DNA of 64,000 nucleotides from Drosophila pseudoobscura (lineage: Eukaryota; Arthropoda; Insecta; Diptera; Drosophilidae), in NCBI RefSeq assembly GCF_009870125.1, contig NC_046679.1, positions 10,416,001 through 10,480,000 of the forward strand, given 5' to 3'. Each line of letters starts with the position of its first letter. Within the stretch, counting starts at the first letter, position 1. This document shows, piece after piece, positions 49,651 to 61,177 of this stretch. The position numbers and the translations under genes are program-made. The notes beneath the pieces were generated by a model. That model saw nothing but the letters and a program-made list of their open reading frames with translations, made no database searches and was not told the origin of the DNA.

Positions 49651-52600
49651 GGGAAGGCAGGGAGTTGGTAATACGAGTACAAGCCAAGACAAAATGTGCT
49701 GATCGAGCGGGAAATTGCTTAATGAAGCGTGGCAGATAGAAATACTCGTAACGGAATTGCCAGCATTATACGACTATGGCCAAGGCATCAGTCAGGTGAG
49801 AGCAGCCGCAGCCACGGCCAGCGATCTGGCCAGACAACAAAATTGGCCAGCACGATCGTCGAACCCGATCGATTCGATCAAGCCTGCTCCGAGCTTGCAG
49901 GCTCCGCAGGTGCAAAGCCAATCAATTGCGCAATTGCGCCAAAAACAATGTGAGACTTTTCCACTGAAAAACCTGGCCGAGATCGTGGCCAGGCTGTCAA
50001 CAGTTCGCGTTTTTGCTGTAGCTATTATACGGCTTGCTGTTGCTGTTGTTGGGTCCCGCACAAAATGTCATTCCATTCCGTTCATTGAAATGGAAAGCTG
50101 CAAAATGAACATAAAAAACCTTCTGACTGCAAAAAAAACCTAATTGTAAATGCAAAAAAAACTAAGGCAAAAGAGGAAGCTGGGGCTTAGAGGGTTCCGA
50201 ATGTGGGAGTACCCTGGAAAAGGAATGGAATATTCGATAAATATTAGCCGGGTTTTATTCATAGATATCTGATAAATGGCCACATACGAGAACTCTATGG
50301 AAAGTGTTTCCATGTGCCATGGAATATAATATTTTAGGCAATTGGGAACTGGATTATACCCACTAATACCCTCTGGTACTGGTAGAACAACTAACATCCA
50401 CATACTCGTACACAAATGTGTACATTACGATCCGGACTAAACGGCTGCTCATTTGGCAGCACTCGATGTGGCTGCCAAGTTGCCGGCATTTGGACGGGTG
50501 TTACGCGACTTTGAGCGCTCTAATTATGCGCTTGTTCGGCTAACATACACACCAACAAAAAAAAAAAGGCAGAAAAAACAACAACTAAACTGCAGACAGC
50601 AACAACAATGAGGCGACATGCAACAGCGCACAGACGTGAAACATTTAGCTGCGCTGAAAAGATACGAACCAAAAATCCAAATCCACTCGCAGCACAGACA
50701 AAACACACAACAGAAAACACAACACGCGACTGGCAGTGCCACTGCCACACAGTACACAGTACACAGTGTGGCAGTGCCCCTGCAGATAATTTGTTATTAA
50801 GTGGAGTGGAAATGCGTAGGAAAATATGATATAATCGGGTGGAGCGAGAATAGGCGTATGAGTGCATGCATGGCCAGGCATATGGAACCAGGCGTTTTGC
50901 TTTTGTTTTTTGTTTTTTCAAGATCAAGTTCAAGTTTAGAGTGATTGTTGTTGCCCCCTGCCATGGAAATTTACCCGGTAGCCAAAAGATTGAAACGGAT
51001 TGGATCGGAGGAAGTGATGAGTGCTGATGGTGGCGATGCCGATGCCGATGATGGGAAACTCGGAATTGGCATTTTCACAACCAAATGCTTCTGTCACACA
51101 AACCACAAAGCCTTGACGGTGCTGGCAATTTGCCAAACGGCACAAAAAGTGTCTTAGGCGCGGGGAAATCACCTTTTGACCCACTTTAAAGAGTGGCTTC
51201 TCCTCGTTGTTGCGCTTTCTGCTGCTGTTGCTGTTGTGCATAATGAGGCAAATGATGTTGCAGCCTCTGATTGATGGGGAGAAGAAAATCGTAACCGCAG
51301 CTGGGGTACAAATCAATCCAACGAAAGCACTGAGTAACTGTGTAATGCATGTACGAGTACAAGCATGCCCTGCGGCAGTGACTGTGCCGCTGCCTCTGCC
51401 CCTACGATGGGTGCAAATCAACGGAACGTTGAACGGAAGTCAAGCGCGATTTGTGAACGCGAATCTCCAGCCATCCATTTGCCGCCGTTGGGCTGCCCCC
51501 TGGCCCTGCCCCTGCTGCATAGTTAACCGCCGATGACATCGCAAACGGAGAATGGCGGCGCATTGGAAAATGTCAAATGTGAAAAGCAGATGCTTGCGGT
51601 TTGGCGGCGACTCCAGCGAACGTGACTCTGGCATTTACGGCCTTTAAATGAATCGCCGCGGAGATTGCAGCTTTAAGAGTTGTGTGCACTGGAGGGGAAG
51701 GACTGGGGGACTGGGACCCCTTTTAAGTGTGTCAGTAAATTGCATGCTGCACTGGCACTGCTGCCACAACAACAAGGTGCAGCTCCAGCAGCGGCGTCAG
51801 TTACACGCATACTTGAACCCCTCTCCCCCTCTGTCTCTCCCTCTCTCCCAAAGACACACAAAACGCACACTGGCACACACTTAATTATGCATTAGGCGGC
51901 GCCGCATCGACAGCCAGTAAAGAGGAAGAAGGGGTTCAACGAACTTTGCGGCCAGCCTGCAGGCGGGGGTTAGAGGACCAAGCTCCGCTTATGACAGCTG
52001 TGCAAACTGTTGAATATTGGATGGACAAGTCTTCACAAATTCCCTGAAAATCTGTTTAAATACCATTTAAGACTGTAGAGAAATGGCTTGCCGAACTAGA
52101 GGTGGATTCCAATTGAATTACTTAAAGTACATCCAAAGTCTGTGGTGATAAATTAGCTTTCTTGTCGATGCCACAAACATGGTGGACTACAAACCCAAAA
52201 GCCATTCCATAGGAGATGCAAATGCATTAATTGAATCAGCTTACCAACTGTCCAGGCGGTGGCATCATTAAATCAGTCTCCATTGTTTTCGACCATCCAT
52301 TTTCCACCTTGAGATCCGCAGCGCTGCCCCTGCTCTGGCGCCCTGCTCTCCAGGCCTTCAGGACTGTCAAAGGTGGTCGATGTGTAATTGGCAAAATACG
52401 TTCGGCGTTTGGTTGCGATGTGGATGTGGCCGTTCAATGGAGCGTGACAGTGGAGTGCAGGCGCTGGTCTCACACTTCAGTGCACCAGAGGAGAGGAGAG
52501 GACAGAATAGGAGAGGCTGGGATGCGGATGCGGAAGAGAGTGGCGTACGTGGCAATTGATGGCTTAACCCACGCATGTGGGCATTGTGTAGATTTGAATT

Positions 52601-53000
52601 GAATTTGCAGCCCAGCACGCAGGGGTTTGACCAAAATCCGCCAGGATGAATGTTGTTGCTGTTTCTGTCGTCGTTTTCTGGCCACTGGACACTGCGCAGA
52701 GTAATGGCTTAATGTGTGCACCAGTCTGTGAGTGTGTGTGTGTGTGTGGGAGACGCATGGCAGCTGTGGGCAAATTTATATTGCCTACTTTTTGGGGGTG
52801 TTGGCAAGGAGCTGCGGACAGGACTGTGAAACTGCAATTGATTTTGTTTTGCGCCTAAGCTGTTTCTGCCTCTCGCCCGCACATATCCCGACAATGTCTC
52901 CAACTCGAACTCGAACTAGAACTCCGAGATCCCCTCGAGAGACCTCAGCACGCCTCGTTGCACACACCGGCCCCAGCAGTAGGCTGGAGGAGGCAAATGA

Positions 53001-53050
53001 GTGTGTCCGTGTCCGTGTCGGTGTCTGTGTCCGTGTCTGTGTCCGTGTCC
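53001..53050. repeat. GTGTCC/GTGTCT hexamer repeat
   Basis: About eight tandem imperfect units. Confidence 0.85.
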
Positions 53051-56000
53051 TGGCCCGCACGAGCGCCTTGTTTATTGAATTTGGGGGCTTTTGTGTGAGA
53101 GGCTGACAACGATGTCTGCCTCTTGCAATTGAGGATGTGTAATTTTTGCATGTCTCCGGCATTAAATTTTGCACCTCCCCTCTGCTCGCACCCTCTCTGT
53201 GTGTGTGCTTATGTGCTCTTGGGCAATTAGGGCTATGACATTCCGCTCTAAATCTCCTGCACACTCTGCTGCTAATTGTTTCCAATTCCACAAGCAGACA
53301 GACAGACAGACACACCCACTGCCACACTGCCGCACTGCCACTGCACGGAGGCACCCAACAAGTAATTGAAGCCCAAGCCTGACCTCAGGATAATTGCCTG
53401 TGAAAGTTCAGGGGGAAGTGTTTCAATTATATTTGCCAGATGTCATGACAGCCCGTCCGAATTCCATGATTCCTGAACTTTATTAACTTGACTTTGACCC
53501 AATTTGCTTTTCAATAACACACATTTCCGTTCGTTGATTCGATTACTTCCTTTCCTTAACTCTTCCGTTAAATTACTCGACAAATTTCCATTCTTAGATT
53601 TACATATCCATGAATAAAATTGGTTCTCTCAATTGGTTCAGGCATTCAAATGACCAAACCATATTTCCCTTTCCGTTTGGTTATTCAATGCAGGCCTTTC
53701 CCCCCGGCCCCCCACTCGCTGTGGGAGCAAACACCAAAAGGTAAATGCATTTTTATGGCCATCTCGAATCCGAGAGTTCTCCCCTTCGCCCCATACAAGT
53801 CGAAGCATACCGATCCACTCTGTACTCCATACTCCATACTCCCCACTCCATGTGCGGCGCATTGGCAGCGCGTGTTTTGTCGTTTTTGCCAGCACGTGAC
53901 TTGTGTGGGTAAGTGGGCAAGGTAAGGCCTTTGCCTGATGTGTGTGCGCTGGCTTTTCCTCACCCAACTTTCAACTTCCAATTCCTATTCGAAATCCAAA
54001 TCCATTCCCATTGCCACTCCCCTTCACTGGCCGCCTATCGCTTTGCATTTGCGTGCAACGATTTGTGTGCTAGTAGTGGAGGCCCCAGAGCTGATTTGTG
54101 CCTCTTGGCCAGAGGTTCTCGTGTCATCCGTGTTTCCATCCGTGTACCCATCCGTGTAGCGTTTGTCGGCTGGGGCCTCAGTTGTTGCTTTGTTATAGGC
54201 TTTTAATTGACATACGCGTTTTTTACACGATTTCTCGGCTCTCGGCTCTCGGCTCTTGGCTGCTCCCCTTCGAACTCTACTGCGGCTGCATACTAATGAA
54301 TCTCTTTCTCCTTTGGACTCTCTTTGCAGTTCTCGATGATGGCTGGGCCACGGAGCAGCAGCGCCTGAACTGATTGGCTCACACACACACACACACATAA
54401 CCCCAAAGGTGAGTTGTCGGCTTTGAGTTATTAGCCCCACTAGAGGTTCGGTTCGGTTCAGTTTGGTTCGGTTAATTGGCCTCGCATGCGCTCCGATGAT
54501 AATTAAAGCAGACAATCCAGACACCAGACATCCGACAGCTAGACGGGCACGAGTTGGGGCCTAGATTATTAATATTAACACCGATTTTATGACCTCGCAC
54601 GCGCTTACCCCCCCAAAAAAACCTCCAAAAACCCCCAAAAGACCAAAAAAACACAGCGAGCTCATCCGAAAAGTCGCCCCAAGCGATTTTTGGCGCGACT
54701 GCAGACTACAGAAACTGAAACTTTGTACGGGAATGGGTATCTGCGTTCGTAATTCATTTTTATGCGGCTGCTGGAGATACTTTTTCCGTAGTTGCTTTGA
54801 CTAAATTAGAAATAAAAGCTTCACCTTTGATGCGTTTTTGGCATAAGCAGGAGAACAACAAGCGTTGAGGGGTGGGGGCCAGGTGGGATCCAGGTGGGTG
54901 CAGGAGCTTTCTCTCGAGTGAAACTGTACAGAAAGAAAGCTCATTTCACTCCGGGACGAGGCAGGCTCCTGCCAACTGTTCAAGCAACCCACGAAGCTTT
55001 CGCCGAGCTTTCCCGAAGTGCAGCTTTCACTCGAGTCATGCCCCCACACTGGCCCCCTGGCCCTGTGCTGGGCTGTGTGTCCTTTTGCCGAACGAAGCGT
55101 GGTCGCAACCATTTTCTTCAGTCTCCCCACGAACTTGGCCAGAAACAGAACGCGGCAGGACGTTGGCAGAACGCGCGCGCTCACACGTCGCTCAGTTGGC
55201 AACGCAAAACCGTTGGGTTCGACGGTTCGAGGGGGCGGCGGTGGTGCTGGGGGCTTGGAGAGCCAGAGGCAGAGGCTCCACATCGAGAGCCACGCGAAAT
55301 CCTAAAAGTAAAATGAATTAGAAAATGTGCGCGCCGACGTTATATAAACGAAACAATATTTTTGTATATACACACATATACTCCCCAAAAAAGCAAAAAA
55401 CGCAAAAAAAAAAAAAAACGCGTCCTGTGAGAGTGAAATTATCCTGGCAGTGCTTTGCTTTGGTCGCTGTGTTGTTCCTCCTCTGGCTGTTCGTTGTGGT
55501 TGTGGCTGTGCTGATTGTGCTCACGTATATTATGTAAATGATTATGTGCCAGAAACGGAGCGACTCCCGAAGACCCTGCTCGTCGTCATCGTCCTCGTCC
55601 TCGTCCTCGGAGTCCCAGTCGCAATCGTAGCTGCCGAGATGTGGCAGCCGAGCCCACAGTGTTTGTGCCTGTGCCTGTGCCTGTTCTGGGGCTCGCCCCG
55701 TGTCCGTGTCCACCTTTGCTTCACGTTTTCATCGTCCACTGGGCACAGACACTAAAGTTTGGCGACTGCTCCGTGTGCTGGGGGCCCTCATCAGGTTCTG
55801 AGCGCCTCCTACGCGCCTTTCCTTTTGACACAAAGTAACACTTTTTCATCTTGTGCCCTCTATCTTTCTTTCCATCTCTTTGCTGTTTGCGAATCCTTTT
55901 TTTTGGGCGACTGCGACTCGCGCGCCCCCGCCACACACATGAGTGGGCCTGTCTCTGGGTGTGTGTGTCATGGGCTGTGTCGGAAACACAAAGCAGCACC

Positions 56001-59000
56001 TGCAGAATGTGGCAACAACGAGGACAAAAGGCAACTAAATTGTTGCCAAGTTGCGCTATCTTTGGCAGCTTTGTTGGCGGCTCGGATCGGCTGGGCTCCT
56101 TTTTAAAGCAATTTATTATGCCTGAAAGCGAATAATTTATCCTGCCACACACACACACACCTACACTCACGCACCCAGTCTTGGAGGAGCCTTGTCGGCC
56201 CGCCTCGTATCTAATGAATAAGTTATTTAAAAAATGTATCTACATATTCGCCATTCCAGGGCTGTCTCATGCATATTAACGAGACGGCAACAACATTGCG
56301 CTGGCAAGGACATCGTGTGTGTGCCCCACTTGTTCCTAGATTGCCATGATGCACATGGGCGGGCAGCCGGACAGACACTAGGCACAACTGTTCGAGCGCT
56401 TAATACAAATCAAATTTAAGCATTAATTCGACTAATTGGCGCTCGTAAAAGTTGTGTTGACTGGCGGCCCGACCCGGCATGGACCGGCCATGGTGTACAG
56501 CGGCAGTGCGGCCGGATTCGATGGCAAATTGAATGAAAAGCCCGTCCAGCGGTTTACTACGGTTTATTTAATTAAACTCCCCTCGATATCGCTCCCATGG
56601 ATCCGAATGTGGCCAGGGATGTAGCCTGGGAATGGAAATATGAGCGCACTCTGCCTCAACCTCTACCCCGACGCACAGCGGATGAATCGGCTTTTGGTGT
56701 TTTGTGGCTCTCGTTTTGGGGCTTGCAAGTTTCACGAAAGTTTCCAGAGTCCACCTGTGAGTGGCTCAAAAGTTAAGAAACTCTGTGAGCCTTGGCTTTT
56801 AATGCAAGTTTTTATTTAAGCCTCTTTGGGTAGAAAAACAGCAACAGAAGCAGTTCCAGCTTCAAATGAATACTAGACTTTGACTTTGGATCACTTGGGA
56901 AAAGATTGGCTCCAGTATTTATTCGCATTGTGACCTCATTTGGCAAAAGACTGCGGCTTATTGCCAGATATACATGAATTTTTTATCTATACGCAAATGA
57001 TTTCCAAGAAAATTAATCCCCGCATGCGAATATGTAATTGTATTGCACAGAATTTTAATAATTTATGAGCTGGAATACGAGTGAAACTGAATTTCCTTCA
57101 CTCTTGCCCATTTCCCCATCAATTTCCACATCTTCACAGCAATCTCTCTTCCCCTCTGCTTAGCTCTCTTTCCACTTTTTCACATGCTTTGCAGAGCGGA
57201 GGCTGCCACATTTCAATTTTCATAATTTCATCATTTTCATAATTTCATAATGGCCTTGCCTAATTTTGTGGCAGCAAAAAGCAAAGCAAAGCAAAGCAGA
57301 GCGCAGAGCAGAGCGGGGCAGAGACATACAGTTTTTGCATTTGGCGGCCTGCTGCCACGCCTCATTCATTCCGCAATTTTCTCATGCTCCTCGAGTTAAA
57401 TGTAAAATTAGATTTGCACGCGTCACGTGAAGTGCACGAAACTGCAATCACCTGAACCACTCAGGGGGATGTCTCTCTCTCTTCTGGCGCAACCTACTTC
57501 TTAGAGTCGTATTTACTAGGATTTCCAGACCCCCAGATACGAGTACTCGTACAGCACTTAATTTGGTGCGTGTTTTGCGGTTTGTTGTAGTGCCTCGGAT
57601 AGTGCCTCCTCGGATTTCGCTGATTTTGGATTTTGCATGCATCAGCAATTAAAAGTTGGACAGCCGCCGATTCAGCAGGTAATTGCATGGAGGAGCAAGT
57701 GGCAGAGAGGATCGGGGAGTAATTACAAAAGTCATTATGTATCTGCGTCACCGATTGGGGAGGCAGGAAGCCGTGGAGGCCTCCCTGCCCCATGGGCTGG
57801 CGCTGTGCGCTGTGCGGCAACTTCTGCTGTCGGGGCAAATGTCAGTGGCAAAAGTTTCTGCTAAACTGTTTGAGTTTTGCAGCCGCAAGCAAACTGTTTG
57901 CCAAACTCTGCATGACAGGCTCCTGCTGTCGATTCACGCCATCTCTTTTCCACCAACCTGTTCCCTGTTCTCTCAGTCTGTCTCTGTCTCCGTCTCCGTC
58001 TCTTGTATAATATATGACCCTGGATACTCCCAGAGGGGCTCAACTTTCGGCTTCGTCTTCGGCTGAGCGGAAAGTCAAGCAGTCAAAGTGCATTTGAAAA
58101 TGAATTTATGGTTATAGGAGTACGACTACGACTGCCTCTACGAGTATGGGGCCGTTCTGGCTGTCGTGGCGTATGTGTAATATTTCAGTTTACTGCCTAA
58201 ACTGGCGTGCAAATGAAAATAGTTTGTCTTGGCCTGTCTGCTTCCTCGATACTTACGATTCGTATTGTATTGAATTTGTTCAACATAAATTCCCCCCAGG
58301 GACTGTTGCCGGGACCAAAAGGGAACAGCAAAGGTTCTGGGTCAAAAATTGCAAATGTTTAAAATTTATTATGGCACACACGGAAGGCCCCCCCCCCTAC
58401 CGTCGAGCACAACAAAATCCAAGAATGTTCAAACGGCATGCGGCTGTAGCTCTCCGGGAATGGGAATGGGAATGTGGATCCGAATGGGTGTGTGTGACAG
58501 TTGGTATGTCTTTTATAGTTTTATGTGGAGCATAATCAATAACAATTTGCATTTATATACAATGGACGACGTCCCCTCCAGGCAGCCAGACCCAAATATA
58601 TGTACGAGCCTCACAAAACAAATAAAAACAAAAATTCCACAAGGCAGGGCTGGATATTGGGAGGAACGGCTGCACGATGGGTCGATGAATACCCATGGAA
58701 GAGGCCAGAAAGTGCTTTGTGTGAAGAGTGTGTTATTTCTGTGCCGAACCATAACTCGAGGATCCCCAATCTATGACTGGGTTTCATAGTGTCCGTACTT
58801 TAATTTACAGAAACCTAGAATGGGTCCCCACTTCGTTATAGTGGAGTGCCATTCTATACTGATTGAAAATGTAATTTGGATTAGGAAGAGCGGAAAACAA
58901 TAATAAAAATTATACCCCTGCCCTGCCCCGCCTCTCGGGTAATTCCTCCCCATGGCATTCGATGTGCTTTGTTCCCATTTTTGGCCATCTCTCGTTACCT

Positions 59001-59070
59001 CTCGTTCTTTTCGGACAGCAAGAAAATGCCAAACAAATACACAATAAACAAAAGCTCTTAAACATACACA

Positions 59071-59096
59071 GATACACACACACACACACACACACT
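59071..59096. repeat. AC microsatellite
   Basis: About 12 AC dinucleotides. Confidence 0.85.
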
Positions 59097-61156
59097 CACG
59101 TGTCTAGTACCACTCCCACAGATACATACATCCAAACGAACACAAACACAGGGCAAACTTTTGCGACAACTAAAAACGGCAAAATATTTTTGCTTGTCTT
59201 TGTTTCCATACAACCAGAGAGGGCGAGGGCGAGGGCTAGGACGAGGCAGAAAAGAAGGTAGAGATAGACAGAGCAGAGTGGGATAAGGACAGAAGATATA
59301 CCCAGCAAAGGAGAGAGAGAGCGAGCGAGAGCGAGTGGGGGCTATAAACATGGCACACATCCTGAAGGCATGGGGCGGTATGACGGGCTGACGGGATGGA
59401 GTGGCTTTTGTGCTGCTGCTGCCAGAAGCGGAAATGGGTAACAGCACCGCATGTGTGATGGTAATGGTGTGTGTGTTGCCTCCTTCCTTTACTGGCTCTG
59501 GCACTGGCACTGGCACTGCTGCTGGCACTGTCCTTGCCCCCGTGTCCCTGTATCCCAGTATCACTGTATCCCTGTATGCCTCCGCCTGTGAAGGCTGCTC
59601 CTGCGCGTGCAAAGTATTTAAATTAGTATGCAACATGAATGACAGCCGCCATTGCCATCACTCATGTTTCCCTGATAAACTCTTTGCCCATGCCCCAGTG
59701 TGGGTGTCCTTGCCTTGATTTGAATTTTTAACTTTTGCCAGGCGCCAATGAAAGCGAGCATTAGCGAATGCCTAGGCAGATCCACGGATCCATGGCAGCC
59801 TCCTGCTGATGGCTTGATGACATTTTCTCCAACGACAACGACTCAGCCAGCCTCCTCCTTAGCGCTCTCTCGCTCTGCTTCATCCTTCCAAGAGTCTTCT
59901 CTAGTGCTGAACTTTGGCTTCATCTGGCTTACTCAATTTGTGTGCCTCCTCTGCTCATGTGTGTGCTCATAGGTATGCCTATTCGTACGATAATCACCCG
60001 AGAGCGTGCCTAATGGAGGAGCCTCCTGCCTTCGCCTGACAGCTGCTGTTTGCCATTTTGGCTGCCAGCTGCATTGACACCTCTGCACCTCTCCCATTGC
60101 TCTCATTGCTCCTTTTGTCGTCTGCCGCCGCCACAGCCACCGACACAGCACGTGCCCCAGGATCTTGACGCCGGAATGGATGGAGATAAAAAGTATTGCC
60201 CCAACATATCCATCCACCCACTATGATGCATGCATGTCTCTATACTCGTCTGCCGTCTATGCCAATCAAGTCAGCCGGCTGTGAGGATAACAGCAACACA
60301 GCCCCACAGCCCCACAGCAACGAGAACGGGGAACAGGAGCAGAAGCGGGAGCGGGAACGGGAAAAGTGAAAGCAACAAAATCTTCATCATCAAGTGTCAT
60401 TCTGGGCGGAAGTTGACGCAGATACATACAGATGGACCCACATGCTCCTCTATTGAGGCATCTGTCCATGGGCATCTCTCGCTCGCTTCCTCTCCCTCTC
60501 TCTCCCTCTCTCTCTCTGATTCTAACTATTCCCATGAATATTTATGCTTTGTTGTCAGAACCTCCTTCTCGGCATGTTTGGCTGTTGTTTCGGCCCCGAG
60601 TCAGAGCCAGAGCCACAGCCAGAGTCAGAGCCGGAGAGGTGAAGAGAGGTTGAACCGTCAACCGTCAACCGTTGCCTGTTGTTCCTGCCCCCAAAAGCAT
60701 GCGTGTATGGGTACTCGTACTGTCTGGCAAATCAAGTGTGTTGCAAGTTTGAATTGCTTTTGCTACTGCTGCTGGCCATAAATGTTATTTAAACAAAATG
60801 TTGCCTACAAAAGTGCTTACAAAGTGCTCGATTTTGGCAGAGTTTTAGAAAACTTTGATCCCAAATTCAGTTTCCGAATTCAGGTAACAGATACAACGTT
60901 CTTATGGGGCAAGCCAATCGAGTTATGGCCCCATGGTAGCATCCATTTTCAGTCCCACTCCACCGCGTGGTGCACCACAAAAACAGATTGCAGTCGAATG
61001 CGATTAAAAGTTATCCCCCACACACACCCACGCATATTGCACTCAATTTAATGATTGATTCGCTTTTAATTGCCTTCAATTGTTTTGCAAAATGTAAATC
61101 ACACGATACAATAAATGAGATGAAAATCGTCTCTCCTAGAAATTGAGTGTAAATCG

Positions 61157-61177
61157 TGTGTGTGTGTGTGTGTGTGA
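61157..61177. repeat. TG microsatellite
   Basis: About ten GT dinucleotides. Confidence 0.85.

Larger units (their letters stand above)
48901..56500. other. Noncoding region, part 2
   Basis: No supportable gene. Repeats: TTGCAA (49143-49167), GCAGG (49626-49650), GTGTCC hexamers (53001-53050), CT tracts near 51820-51850, CA tracts near 54380 and 56145. Open frames seen here are low-complexity by-products of these repeats. Confidence 0.5.

Noticed and set aside
53001-53106. Arg/Val- and Asp/Thr-rich frames over the GTGTCC repeat
   Set aside because: Product of a hexamer repeat; no flanking protein-like sequence.
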